Source of the DNA: Trichodesmium sp002260545
Lineage (GTDB): Bacteria; Cyanobacteriota; Cyanobacteriia; Cyanobacteriales; Microcoleaceae
NCBI RefSeq assembly: GCF_050016015.1
Contig: NZ_JBNHEQ010000195.1
Span: 1 to 64,000, forward strand
DNA length: 64,000 nt
Direction of reading: 5' to 3'
Part shown: positions 16,608 to 26,295 of the stretch, in pieces
Layout of the letters: every line of letters starts with the position of its first letter
How positions within the stretch are numbered: the stretch's first letter is position 1
Notes under the pieces: model-generated
Databases searched by the model: none
The model's input: the letters and a program-made list of their open reading frames with translations, nothing else
What the model was told of the DNA's origin: nothing
Translations under genes and position numbers: made by a program

Positions 16608-17093
16608 TCAAATGGTAGTTCGTTTGTCAATTTTGTTAATTTTGACTGTGCCACCAACTATCCCATCTTTTCCCATCTCATTTTTTCCAATCGCTATCCC
16701 ACCTTTTTCCGCCTTAATTTCTTTTACTACTATGTCGGCATTCTTTTCATCTTCCGACTGTAGAGACTTTAACGCTTCTGTAATTTCTTCCACAACCTCA
16801 GTCAACTTTGGATGAGGATTTTCCTCTACTGCCGCTGCTAACTCCTGTATTGTTTGCGCCACATCAGCATTAGCTGCTGCCTCCTGCATTTCCAGAAACG
16901 CCTGACCATAATCTAAAGGTTGGTCTGGAGCTTTTTCAATAGCTGTCACAGTATCGGGAGATTCTTGTTTCAGACATTTCATCAACTTAGAACTTTTATC
17001 CCAGACCACCTGCCCAATATTTTCTCCAGTTTTTTCCAAAGCTTTTGTCCCCAATACAGCAGCTAGCGCCATTGCAATAGTAATAGGGTCCAT
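16608..17093 (-). CDS. Small helical protein upstream of and in frame with the NACHT gene
   Basis: A 161-residue protein. The N-terminus MDPITIAMALAAVLGTKALEKTGENIG has a hydrophobic or amphipathic helix and could associate with membranes. The middle (QPLDYGQAFLEMQEAAANAD and following) is helical and Ala/Glu-rich. The C-terminus GGIAIGKNEMGKDGIVGGTV is a Gly-rich, strand-forming repeat like those that link effector-type domains to NACHT or TIR proteins in cyanobacteria. From memory, proteins with this start commonly precede NACHT genes, so it is probably the partner or effector-associated module of the NTPase. Its TGA (16608-16610) is followed in the same frame by the NACHT N-terminal codons, raising the possibility that the two were one gene or are joined by readthrough. 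Function unproven. Confidence 0.75.
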   Translation of the reverse strand: MDPITIAMALAAVLGTKALEKTGENIGQVVWDKSSKLMKCLKQESPDTVTAIEKAPDQPLDYGQAFLEMQEAAANADVAQTIQELAAAVEENPHPKLTEVVEEITEALKSLQSEDEKNADIVVKEIKAEKGGIAIGKNEMGKDGIVGGTVKINKIDKRTTI

Positions 17094-17360
17094 AATTTTC
17101 AGCCTCCTAAAATTGGACTCAGATTAAGTTAATTATTAGATAGTCTTCTAAAATATCCTATTTAATTAGAGCAAATTCAAAACCAACCTACAAAGTTTCA
17201 AATAACTATATTGAATAAGAAAAAAATTACCGAAAAATAAAGGTATCAAGCCTCTCCTTTCAAGGAGAAACAAAAAAAATTTTCCTTTTATTCAATCCAA
17301 TCCGTTTTAGGGAGAGGTAATTATCAATTATCAATTATCAATTATCAATTATCCATTATT

Positions 17361-17600
17361 GAAGATCGCTTAACCCAAGATTATCAAAAAATTACCCCTG
17401 AAGAATACTTAGAAGCAGTCGCAACATCTTGCTCCAGCGATCGACTTTCTTCATCTCCACAATTAACTAAAATCAATTTCCTCTGGCCCACTTTTCAGTT
17501 TCGGAACTTTATGATTGAGATTAAGCTAACCTTAGATAATATCCTAAAACATCTATTTTATCAGGGCATAATTAACAGCCAACCTAGCTTTCAATTCTGA
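17361..17600 (+). pseudogene. Possible gene remnant upstream of the LptF-like gene
   Basis: A 79-codon open frame without a convincing start, reading EDRLTQDYQKITPEEYLEAV, ATSCSSDRLSS and so on, ending in TGA at 17598. It emerges directly from a TTATCAATTATCAATT repeat and has protein-like codon use in its first half (LTQDYQKITPEEYLEAVA). I do not recognise the family. It may be a C-terminal fragment left after repeat insertion. The remainder of 17094-17610 is repeats. Confidence 0.35.
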
Positions 17601-17631
17601 ATTGTAGAACTTGACCTTAAATCTGAAGTAT

Positions 17632-18810
17632 ATGGAGCGTAGTATCTCAAAGTCTTTATTTTTCCTCCACAGATTGGAACCAAAAATTTCAGTCATGGAC
17701 CGCTACATCATCACAGAATTAATTGGGCCATTCCTCTTTGGTGTAGGATTATTTTCATCTATTGGCATAACAGTGGGGGCAATGTTTGAGTTAGTCCGAA
17801 AAGTAACAGAATCTGGACTACCTGTTTCTATTGCCATTCAAGTATTTCTACTCAAAATGCCAGAATTTATTGGTCTGGCATTCCCGATGGCAATGGTACT
17901 TGCTACCCTAATGGTTTACAGTCAGATGTCTGGTAATAGTGAGATAGTTGCTCTGCGTAGCTGTGGCATTAGTGTCTATCGAATGGTTATACCTGCGGTC
18001 ATATTAAGTTTGACTGTAACTGCTTTCAGCTTTGCCCTGAATGAAGTAATTGTACCTAGTGCTAACTATCAAGGCTCTCTCATTCTAGAAAAAACTCTAG
18101 ACCAAGAAAATCCTCCTTTCAAAGAAAAAAATATTTTCTATCCAGAATTTGGCAAAGTCAAGCAACCAGACGGCAGTCTAGACGATGCACTTACCCGTTT
18201 ATTCTACGCCGAAAGGTTTGATGGTAAATATATGAAAGGGGTCACTATTTTGGACCGTTCCCAATATGGAGTTGACCAAATTGTGTCCTCCGAATCAGCA
18301 ACTTGGAACTCAGCGGAAAATATTTGGGACTTATTTAATGGGACAATTTATCTGGTATCTCCAGATGGTTCATATCGTAATATTGTCAAGTTTGACCATC
18401 AAAAATTAAAGCTTTCTAGTGCCCCTTTAGATTTAGCAGGAAAAAGACGTACTTACAAACAAATGAATATTGCTCAATCTTATGAATATTTAGACTTAAT
18501 GCGACTAAGTGGAAATTATCGAAAAGTTGTTAAAACTCAAGTCAGAATTCAACAAAAATTTGCTTTACCATTTGTGTGTTTAGTAATGGGTTTAGTAGGA
18601 GCAACTTTAGGAATTAGACCGCAAAGAAGGGCTAATAGAGGTACTAGCTTTGGTATTAGTGTGATAATTATTTTCGGTTATTATTTACTTTCATTTATTA
18701 CAGGAGCAATGGGGCAAAAAGAAATTTTGACTCCTTTTTTGGCGGGATGGTTACCAAATTTTATAGGTCTTGGAGTAGCAGCATTATTGTTAGTAAGAGC
18801 CTCAAGATAA
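17632..18810 (+). CDS. LptF/LptG family permease (YjgP/YjgQ)
   Basis: A 392-residue inner-membrane protein of the LptF/LptG family, which with LptB extracts lipopolysaccharide for transport to the outer membrane. The conserved start MDRYIITELIGPFLFGVGLF is followed by three N-terminal membrane helices with the typical LRSCGISVYRMVIPAV, a periplasmic beta-jellyroll-like region (about 150-290), and three C-terminal helices including PFVCLVMGLVGATLGIRPQR. Possible starts are TTG 17611, ATG 17632 and ATG 17695 (MDRY); I chose 17632, but 17695 gives the canonical N-terminus. Cyanobacteria usually encode a single LptF/G protein, so it may serve as a homodimer. No lptB is adjacent. Confidence 0.87.
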   Translation: MERSISKSLFFLHRLEPKISVMDRYIITELIGPFLFGVGLFSSIGITVGAMFELVRKVTESGLPVSIAIQVFLLKMPEFIGLAFPMAMVLATLMVYSQMSGNSEIVALRSCGISVYRMVIPAVILSLTVTAFSFALNEVIVPSANYQGSLILEKTLDQENPPFKEKNIFYPEFGKVKQPDGSLDDALTRLFYAERFDGKYMKGVTILDRSQYGVDQIVSSESATWNSAENIWDLFNGTIYLVSPDGSYRNIVKFDHQKLKLSSAPLDLAGKRRTYKQMNIAQSYEYLDLMRLSGNYRKVVKTQVRIQQKFALPFVCLVMGLVGATLGIRPQRRANRGTSFGISVIIIFGYYLLSFITGAMGQKEILTPFLAGWLPNFIGLGVAALLLVRASR

Positions 18811-19552
18811 TGAATTCAAAATTCAAAAGTCAAAAGTCAAAAGTTAGAATTTTTTTTAACGGGGATTTCTGAAGTTAGAAGTCAAAAGTTATCATTTATA
18901 TCAAATCCATTAGCAATGAAAGTGTTATCATAAACCGGGTTTGTTGGAGGTAAATTTTAGTATGGTGAGGCATTTAATACAAACCCGGTTTCTATCTTTT
19001 TTACACTGATATACCGGGTTTGATATTAGAAGTTAAATTCTTACTTGATTATTTTGATAAAACCAGAAAAAAGACTTAACTGATAACTGATTAATCAGAC
19101 TGGTTTTTAGACTCAATTATTTTGATAATTCAAAAGTAGAGTTTGCAAATATTGAGTAATTTCAAAATTCAGGGTAATTCAAGTAAAATTTGCCGACGTT
19201 TTTATTGTTGAGAAGTAATTTTGTTCATGTCATTTTGTTGATAGAAATAGCACTTAAAGACTCTTATAGCAATCTGCACTTATGTTGTAATATTTTATCG
19301 TAGGGGTTTGATTTCCCAACCCAAGCTAAAGAGAGGTTTGGTCTCCAAATCCCTACAGTTTTTTTTCAGAAACCATTTAGGATGAGTATCTCTGAAGAGT
19401 ATTATTTAAAAGAAATAAAGCCAAAGCCTAGTTATACTAATACTTTTTATTCAAAATTTATAATTATTATAATTTTTCAAAGAAACGATTAACGCCAAAC
19501 AATAATCAGCAATCATATAATATTTGATAACATCCCTAGTTTATAATAAAAT
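18811..19552. other. Repeat-rich intergenic region with a family C element
   Basis: Starts with a CAAAAGTCAAAAGTCAAAAG tract, then a family C element at 18898-19026 (ends ATATCAAATCC and GGGTTTGATAT). Inside it is the inverted pair AAACCGGGTTTGT (18932-18944) / ACAAACCCGGTTT (18979-18991). After 19030 I see only AT-rich sequence and no gene. Confidence 0.65.
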
Positions 19553-21352
19553 ATGTCAAATCCTTTAATATCCAAATCAAAACTCACTAGATTTTTATTG
19601 ATATTACATCAAAATTTAATCAATCGAAGCTGGATATTTTGGTTGGGTTTAAGTATAGCAGTTGTATTAATTTATGGTATTGAATATCTAAAAGCAGCCT
19701 TTGAAACTAACTATATAATCCAAGATGACGCACGCCAACATATATTTTGGATGCGTCGTTTTTTAGATTCGGAATTATTTCCTGAAGACTTAATTGCTGA
19801 CTATTTTCAGTCAGTAGCACCTTGGGGTTATAAAACTTTTTATTGGTTAATAACATCTCTAGGTATCGACCCAATTTTTTTAGGTAAATTATTACCAATA
19901 TTTCTGGGATTAATTTCTACAATTTACTGCTTTGGAGTAAGTTTACAAATTTTGCCAATTCCCGCTGTTGGATTTTTTAGTTCATTGATTTTAAATCAAA
20001 CTTTATGGATGGAAGATGACTTAGTTTCTGCTACTCCCAGAGCATTTTTATATCCACTTTTTTTAGCCTTCTTATATTACTTACTCCGAGGTTCCTTATT
20101 TCCTGTTTTAGTAGCGATCGCTCTCCAAGCAGTTTTTTATCCCCACACTGTTTTACTATCACTAACTATCCTAACTATTAGACTCTTCGACTACCATCAA
20201 AAGCGGTTAAAATTTACTTCAATTAAATTAAATTATTGGCTTTGGTTAGGAGGAATTATAACTGCTGCAATAATACTTTTACCATACAAATTAACTGCGA
20301 CTGAATTCGGACCAATTATTACTACTACGGCAGCCAAAATACAACCTATTTTCAATTATGCTGATGGTAAATATGGCAGAGCATTCTTTTTTCATAATAA
20401 TCCTTTAGTTTTTTGGCTGACAGGACCGAGGAGTGGTATCTTATTTTTAGGATTATTTTCACCAATAGCTATAGCTTCATTACTATTACCTTTTCTACTC
20501 AAAAAAGAAAAGTTTCCTCTAGCAAAACAAGTTTCTGACAAAATAGGAATATTAATTCAAATTTTCATAGCATCGGTGGGATTATTTTTCCTAGCTCATA
20601 TCCTTTTATTTCAGCTTCATTTCCCCAACAGATATATTTACCATAGTATGCGAGTAATAATGCCAATAGCTGCAGGTATTGCTTTGATAATATGGTTGGA
20701 TAGTTATTTGAAGCAAATTATTTCTCAGCTAGAAGATGGTTTAACTTTCCCACATAAAATATCTATCGGATGTACAACTCTATTATTAGTATTATTCAGT
20801 ATTGTTCCTTTTTCTCCAGACCTAACCATAGATAATCAATCCTATATTAAAGGCAAAGAAACAGAATTATATGAATATTTATTAGCACAACCTAAAGATA
20901 CATTAATTGCCTCCATATCCAAAGAATCAAATAATATTCCTAGTTTTGCTCAACGTTCGACATTAGTAGCACAAGAATACAGCTTACCTTATCATACAGG
21001 ATACTATAGTCAATTTAGTCAAAGAGCCATTGATTTAATTCAGGCTCAATATACTCCTAACCCAGAAGAAGTTAATAATTTTATTCAGAATTATGGGATT
21101 AATTTTTGGTTGCTCGATCTAACCGCTTATGATTCTAGATATGTAGCCGATAAAGAATTAATTCGTCAGTATAAATTAACAGATTCAATTGTTTATCAAC
21201 TAGAGCAAAATCTTATCCCTGCTTTATCAACTACTATGGAAATTTGTACTGTATTAACCAGTAAACGTATAGCACTATTACCAACATCATGTATTAAAAA
21301 TGAATTGATGAAATTGAGTAATAATAATCCTGAAAATTCTCAAAATATGTGA
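19553..21352 (+). CDS. Polytopic membrane protein, GT-C glycosyltransferase-like
   Basis: A 599-residue protein with about ten hydrophobic segments. The first long loop after membrane segment 1 contains NYIIQDDARQHIFWMRRFLD; an acidic pair in this position is typical of GT-C lipid-dependent glycosyltransferases (PMT/OST-like), which use a polyprenyl-phosphate sugar donor at the outer face of the membrane. The C-terminal ~150 residues form a soluble domain (YEYLLAQPKDTLIASISKES onward). Homologous proteins annotated only as hypothetical occur in cyanobacteria, as far as I recall. Its last 50 coding bases are the first unit of a 166-bp tandem repeat that continues downstream, so the present C-terminus may be affected by that rearrangement. 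ATG 19553; monocistronic. Confidence 0.7.
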   Translation: MSNPLISKSKLTRFLLILHQNLINRSWIFWLGLSIAVVLIYGIEYLKAAFETNYIIQDDARQHIFWMRRFLDSELFPEDLIADYFQSVAPWGYKTFYWLITSLGIDPIFLGKLLPIFLGLISTIYCFGVSLQILPIPAVGFFSSLILNQTLWMEDDLVSATPRAFLYPLFLAFLYYLLRGSLFPVLVAIALQAVFYPHTVLLSLTILTIRLFDYHQKRLKFTSIKLNYWLWLGGIITAAIILLPYKLTATEFGPIITTTAAKIQPIFNYADGKYGRAFFFHNNPLVFWLTGPRSGILFLGLFSPIAIASLLLPFLLKKEKFPLAKQVSDKIGILIQIFIASVGLFFLAHILLFQLHFPNRYIYHSMRVIMPIAAGIALIIWLDSYLKQIISQLEDGLTFPHKISIGCTTLLLVLFSIVPFSPDLTIDNQSYIKGKETELYEYLLAQPKDTLIASISKESNNIPSFAQRSTLVAQEYSLPYHTGYYSQFSQRAIDLIQAQYTPNPEEVNNFIQNYGINFWLLDLTAYDSRYVADKELIRQYKLTDSIVYQLEQNLIPALSTTMEICTVLTSKRIALLPTSCIKNELMKLSNNNPENSQNM

Positions 21353-21757
21353 TTGAAATTATCTTTGATTTTATAGGTTGAATACCCCATTATCACTCCT
21401 GGTGTCTAAAATTGCTTGGAGTTTAAATCTCCATCGACTTTTTCCTTCTTCCTTATGTATGAAAAATGAATTGATGAAATTGAGTAATAATAATCCTGAA
21501 AATTCTCAAAATATGTGATTGAAATTATCTTTGATTTTATAGGTTGAATACCCCATTATCACTCCTGGTGTCTAAAATTGCTTGGAGTTTAAATCTCCAT
21601 CGACTTTTTCCTTCTTCCTTATGTATGAAAAATGAGTTGATGAAATTGAGTAATAATAATCCTGAAAATCCTCAAAATATGTGATTGAAATTATCTTTGA
21701 TTTTATGGGTTGAATACCCGATGATCACTCCTGGTTTCTAAAATTGCTTAGGGTTTA
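21301..21757 (+). repeat. 166-bp tandem triplication covering the 3' end of the preceding gene
   Basis: Units begin at 21301, 21467 and 21633 (TGAATTGATGAAATTGAGTA / TGAGTTG in the third), exactly 166 bp apart; the third is truncated near 21755 where a family A element starts. Each unit contains the last ~17 codons and stop of the upstream gene plus its downstream flank, so two orphan copies of the gene's C-terminus exist. Units 1 and 2 are almost identical; unit 3 has about ten differences. Confidence 0.93.
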
Positions 21758-21993
21758 ATACCATTTCTTAAAAATGTTGCTATGTTTAATTAGGTGGGGT
21801 AGGGATTTTGCATACAACCTCCGTATGGGAGTGTGGCAGGTGGTGGGAAGGGACGTTGCACCCAACGTCCGTACACATAAGAATAATTAACATTAACTGG
21901 CTAATAATTATCCAAGAATTCTTGGTTGCCTGTGTTAATTAGTTAATAACTGAAGTGTTACCCAAGTACAGCATTTATTTTGGTAATTGGTAT
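21758..21993 (+). repeat. Family A short element
   Basis: Left end ATACCATTTCTTAAAAATG, right end TTGGTAATTGGTAT. The interior contains GGGACGTTGCACCCAACGTCCGTAC and the motif GTTAATAACTGAAGTGTTACCCAAGTA shared with the copies at 27990, 36104 and 39349, and inverted at 30905. Confidence 0.85.
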
Positions 21994-22394
21994 AAGTACC
22001 CTATCAAGCAATAGGGTTCATATAAGACCAAAACTCATAAACTATGGAACCATTTAGATAAGTTTTCAGACTATAGAACTTTCAAAAAAATCCGTAACTG
22101 AGCTGTATTAAATGGAGCTATAGACTCATATACTTTCCTTCTTAATTTCTACAAAAAATCCTTAACTGAACTGTATTTACCCATAAACTTTCTTCTTCTT
22201 ACTTCTTACCGAATTATTAATTATTAATTATTAATTATTAAATAATTCAGGTTTAAAGCCTCCCCTTGGATAGGGGAAAAAAGTGCTAGGATATTTCCTC
22301 ATCTTCAATCAAGAGCGGTTTTAACCAGAGGTAATTATCAATTATCAATTATCCATTATCCATTATCCATTAATGAATTATTCCTTCTTCCTTC
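21994..22394. other. Intergenic palindromic repeat block
   Basis: Contains (TTAATTA)n and (TTATCAA)n arms around 'TTTAAAGCCTCCCCTT ... GGTTTTAACCAGAGG', a composite hairpin-like block that recurs at about 17240-17360, 34985-35130 (inverted), 37165-37410 and 42550-42730 (inverted). No gene is supported. Confidence 0.65.
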
Positions 22395-23546
22395 CTAAAA
22401 AGGGTTATGCCAACGCTGGTTATATCCGCGATTATAAAAACTATTATTACGCCTGGAAAAAGGATTATTTGAAGGAGGTTGTGGTAAGCTTTGATTTACC
22501 TGATTAGGATTCACTCCATAGTAATATTGCTGTTGTTGATTTTGGGGATATCCTTGATTGTTATAATAGTTAGGCACTCCCCAATTATTCACTCTATTTG
22601 CCCTATTTTGATTATTGGCAAAACTACTAGATACTGCTGGTAATGGGGGAAGATTTAGATTAGTAGTTTGTCTTGGAGGAAAATAATTAGACCTTGGTAA
22701 ATTGGTTGGATTATTTATTTGATTTCTTCCGCCTGATAAATCTGTATAGTAAGGTTTTGGAGGAGTAACATTTATAGTTGAAAAAGGCACACTATAATTG
22801 CTTCTTTCCTGAGATTTAGGAATATTAGATGTTGGTCTATTCAAAATAGAAGAAGGTTTAATATCCCTTGGTTTGATTTGAGTTGGGTAGAGGTTAATAT
22901 TATTTGTTTGAGACTGATAATTTGAGGGAGATTCAGATTTACCTTTGGAACCCAGGTACTCATCCATAGCATTCTGTAGGGTATTGACAGGTTTTTCTGT
23001 TTTTTCCTCCTGGTTTGTTTGGTCGAATAAATTCATACTGCGTAATAGGGGGGCAGTAGATGATTGAGTCTTTGGCAGTTGATTTGTAGAAGGCAAATTA
23101 TTAGTTTGCGCTCTCTCGTAAATATTAATTTTCGGCAGAGGGTTAGCTAAATCTTCTTCAAGTTTTGTCAGATTTTTCTGACTAGCAGATGTATTTTTGG
23201 TTTCTCTTTCAGACCTATCTAATAAATTTTTCTGAAAATTTGGTAGAAGATTAATTTGTAGTTGTTGAGCATTTTTTAACTCTTCCATTAAAACTGAAGA
23301 ATTGCCAATATCGCTTATAATAGAAACTTCTTCAGGAGATAAATTTTCAGTGATAGTATTGCCGTCTGATACTAAATTATCATCATCTTCAATGGTTAAC
23401 CATTCCGGATTGACTGATAATTCCCAAGCAAATAATAACACTAGAGAAGCTACACCAATCGGTCCCCAAACTAAAGGTTTTGTCAAATGACTAAATCTGG
23501 CTCGAAAATAGCGTATAGATTTAGGTAATTTTTTCTTATCAGACAT
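22395..23546 (-). CDS. Single-pass membrane protein with long disordered Asn/Pro/Gln-rich tail
   Basis: A 383-residue protein. After a short basic cytoplasmic N-terminus (SDKKKLPKSIRYFRARFSHL) comes one membrane segment, WGPIGVASLVLLFAWEL. The acidic and polar remainder is predicted disordered: Asn-, Pro-, Gln- and Ser-rich, with tyrosine-asparagine runs near the end (YYNNQGYPQNQQQQYYYGVN). By the positive-inside rule the long tail would be periplasmic. No enzymatic motif is present, and I do not recognise a named family. ATG 23546 is well placed ahead of the basic segment. Genes on both sides face away or are distant, so it is probably transcribed alone. Confidence 0.7.
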   Translation of the reverse strand: MSDKKKLPKSIRYFRARFSHLTKPLVWGPIGVASLVLLFAWELSVNPEWLTIEDDDNLVSDGNTITENLSPEEVSIISDIGNSSVLMEELKNAQQLQINLLPNFQKNLLDRSERETKNTSASQKNLTKLEEDLANPLPKINIYERAQTNNLPSTNQLPKTQSSTAPLLRSMNLFDQTNQEEKTEKPVNTLQNAMDEYLGSKGKSESPSNYQSQTNNINLYPTQIKPRDIKPSSILNRPTSNIPKSQERSNYSVPFSTINVTPPKPYYTDLSGGRNQINNPTNLPRSNYFPPRQTTNLNLPPLPAVSSSFANNQNRANRVNNWGVPNYYNNQGYPQNQQQQYYYGVNPNQVNQSLPQPPSNNPFSRRNNSFYNRGYNQRWHNPF

Positions 23547-24184
23547 AGGTTTTGTTCCTTCATTTATTATTTTTTAACTGCATTAGTCTGTTCTTCAGTT
23601 ATAGTAAAATCATTTCATTTTTGTAGACACACTACTAAATTAACATGAATATAATTATTTCAAAATTACTTGTTAATGCCGAGCAACTAGAGAATAAAAA
23701 AACTGCTGTGAATTCCCAGATATAGGGCTATGAGAAACTTAGAAGTCAGAAGCTATAATTCAGAAGTAGTCTCTAGTATTCCCTGACTGAGTTTGAGCAT
23801 TTATAAATTTGCGTAGTGCTATATAACCTTAAGATCCTTCTGAAAATATTTGCTAACTTTACTAAGTAAATATAGTGAGATTGGAATAATTTTTGTTGGT
23901 AATATGAAAATTTGATTAAATATTAAGAATTTATTCAGACTTGAGCCAAAGTCAACAAATGTTATTTTTTTTTAAGAATTTGTTGATTGACTGCTTACCA
24001 CTAAATTTATCTGTCCTGAATTTTTGTAGCTTAAATTTTACCTAGCAAATACTAATATGACTTGAGTGTAATGAGATAAACTGACATCTAAATACAAGTT
24101 GCCATAGTATAGCTCCGATACCCAAATTGAGAAATAATCACTATTTTTAATTGGGTGTATACATTAAATCATAACAGAAGTCAA
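23547..24184. other. Divergent intergenic region upstream of pgl
   Basis: About 640 bp between the divergent 22395-23546 gene and pgl. It is AT-rich without clear terminal-repeat elements and has no open frame of coding character. It should contain the promoters of both genes; I cannot identify specific boxes with confidence. Confidence 0.45.
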
Positions 24185-24892
24185 ATGAACAAACAGGTTA
24201 AATTGTTGCCAAATAAGGAAAAGTTGATCGAAGAAGCTTTGGACATTTGCTTGTCTAAAATTGAAGCAGCGATCGCAGAACGTGGCCAATGTACCATAGC
24301 TTTAGCTGGTGGCAATACACCAAGGCCACTTTATGAGTCCATAGCAAATCAAAATTTGCCTTGGGATAAAATTCATGTATTTTGGGGCGATGAACGTTAT
24401 GTAGCTCCTGACCACCCAGATAGTAATCAAAAAATGGCCAGGCAAGCTTGGCTAGACCAAGTACCCATACCACCCACAAATGTTCATCCTATGGAAACAG
24501 GGGCAGGCGATCCAGAAGCAGATGCTGCTGCCCATGATGCTCATTTGCAAGAATTTTTTCAGGTTTCACCAGGGGCATTTCCTAGTTTGGACTTGATTTT
24601 ACTAGGAATGGGAGGTGATGGTCATACAGCATCCCTGTTTCCTTATACAGATGCCTTAAAAGTAAGCGATCGCCTAATTACCGTAGGCAATAAAGATGGC
24701 CAACCACGAATAACTTTCACAGTTCGATTAATTAATCAGGCTCGTTGCGTAATATTTCTAGTTGCTGGTGCAGATAAACAAGAAGCATTAGACCAAGTAT
24801 TTGCAGAAAAAGCTGATGATATGAATTATCCCAGTCGTCTGATCCAGCCCCAAGGAGAATTACAGTGGTTAGTGACTGGGGTAAATATTTAA
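24185..24892 (+). CDS. pgl: 6-phosphogluconolactonase
   Basis: A 235-residue enzyme of the oxidative pentose phosphate pathway hydrolysing 6-phosphoglucono-1,5-lactone to 6-phosphogluconate. Family motifs are ALAGGNTPRPLYE (phosphate-binding), WDKIHVFWGDERYVAPDHPDSN (active-site loop) and DLILLGMGGDGHTASLFP, followed by a conserved C-terminal region. Length is normal for bacterial Pgl (SOL/DevB type). An in-frame GTG at 24155 would add ten residues; ATG 24185 matches the family start. In cyanobacteria it acts with Zwf/OpcA in dark metabolism, but neither is adjacent. Confidence 0.94.
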   Translation: MNKQVKLLPNKEKLIEEALDICLSKIEAAIAERGQCTIALAGGNTPRPLYESIANQNLPWDKIHVFWGDERYVAPDHPDSNQKMARQAWLDQVPIPPTNVHPMETGAGDPEADAAAHDAHLQEFFQVSPGAFPSLDLILLGMGGDGHTASLFPYTDALKVSDRLITVGNKDGQPRITFTVRLINQARCVIFLVAGADKQEALDQVFAEKADDMNYPSRLIQPQGELQWLVTGVNI

Positions 24893-25147
24893 ACAGTGAT
24901 TAATCTCAAAAAAATCTAGGAGAAGCAAATTATCAAGTATTGTTGAGGTCAACAACTAAAATATTTGCCTTTATCCAAGAGGTTGGTTGAAAACTCCCAC
25001 TTTCCTGTACTGTTAACTTTTGACTTTTGAATGCGTGACTTCCCTGAAATGGTATGAGGAATTCCACGTTGTGACTCAAGCACAACGTCGGGAGGATGTT
25101 AAAGTTGAGGTACTTTACTTATCTGGCCGATAGCAAGGAGAAGATAA

Positions 25148-25963
25148 ATGATTGTCTGTCCTAATTGCAATCATCAGAATCCTGATGGAGCAAACCAATG
25201 TGAAGCTTGCTACACTCCCTTACCAGTAACTACAAATTGTCCTAACTGTGGGGCAATAGTTCAAGCTGATGCTGCTTTTTGTGGTCAATGTGGCTTCGAT
25301 TTGAAAGTTAGTGCTGGTACAGAGGAAGGTCAAATTTCACCCCAAACAGATCCAGCAGTGATGCCCACTATAGTATCACCTCTGTCTGGTATAGATCCAG
25401 GTATGCCTTCGGAAAATATACCTGACCTAGACCCACCAGACCCATTAGTGACACCAGAACCCATAGTATCTGGTAAACTAAACTTAGAAAAATCTAGCAA
25501 GCCTAATACTCCGCTTGTTACAGAGGAACCACCACAAACTATTAACGTTGTTACTACCCCTGTTGCTACCCCTGAAGTAAGTTCTCCATCTCCCAGTGGG
25601 GGAAAAGCAATTCCGGCAAAGACCCAGTTGCAAAAACAGTCGGCCAAGTTGCTCCATATCAGAACAGATACAGATATTGAATTGCCAGTCAATTTATCTG
25701 TGATTCATATAGGTAAACCCAATGATCGAGTACCACCAGATATTGATGTTTCAGGATTTCCTGACTCTGAGGTAGTTTCTCGTACTCATGCTGATATTAG
25801 AGTAGAGGGAGATAGTTATTATATTGAAGATACTGGTAGTTCTAATGGTACTTATGTCAACAACACTCCTTTGACAAAAGGAAATAGACATAAGTTAAGA
25901 CCAGGCGATCGGATATCTTTGGGCAAAGGAGACTTAGTTTCGTTCCTGTTTCAAATTTCTTAG
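25148..25963 (+). CDS. Double zinc-ribbon protein with C-terminal FHA domain
   Basis: A 271-residue cytosolic protein. Two CxxC zinc-ribbon pairs open the protein: CPNCNHQNPDGANQCEAC and CPNCGAIVQADAAFCGQCG. Residues ~65-165 are a Pro/Thr/Ser-rich linker. The C-terminal FHA domain spans about 175-270, with the phosphothreonine-binding signature SRTHADIRV ... DTGSSNGTYVNNTPL and a preceding beta-rich region. FHA domains bind phosphothreonine peptides, commonly substrates of Ser/Thr kinases; the kinase is not adjacent (one is at 62.3 kb). ATG 25148 is preceded by AGGAGAAGATAA, a strong ribosome-binding site. First of three FHA genes in a 3.7-kb cluster. Confidence 0.88.
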   Translation: MIVCPNCNHQNPDGANQCEACYTPLPVTTNCPNCGAIVQADAAFCGQCGFDLKVSAGTEEGQISPQTDPAVMPTIVSPLSGIDPGMPSENIPDLDPPDPLVTPEPIVSGKLNLEKSSKPNTPLVTEEPPQTINVVTTPVATPEVSSPSPSGGKAIPAKTQLQKQSAKLLHIRTDTDIELPVNLSVIHIGKPNDRVPPDIDVSGFPDSEVVSRTHADIRVEGDSYYIEDTGSSNGTYVNNTPLTKGNRHKLRPGDRISLGKGDLVSFLFQIS

Positions 25964-26295
25964 CTCAAGTTTAGATTTCGGGTTAATTAAAATCTTTAGC
26001 TTCAGGTTTTCCTATAATTAAGTTCTTCCTGGAGAAATCTGACATATATTAAGGGACTTCAAGAAGTCAGAAATCAGAAGTCTGTTAGTTCCCCATTCCG
26101 CAGGAAAGTCAGAAGTTAAAATTAGTCGGAGATTCTTCTCCGCCTTGATGGGCAAAATGTTTTTGGAGGGTTGCTCAAAATAGCCGTTCCAAAAATAACT
26201 TCTGACTTCTTAGTTCATATACCTAAGAACCACCATAAAAACTAAATAATCTACAATTATCTCAGGTATTCTACTAAAAATATTAAATAGCAAAT
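25964..26295. other. Intergenic spacer with repeated 'TCAGAAGT' words
   Basis: About 330 bp with AAGTCAGAAATCAGAAGTC-type repeats and an imperfect inverted pair of GAAGTCAGAAGT / ACTTCTGACTTC (about 26064-26210). No gene. Confidence 0.5.
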
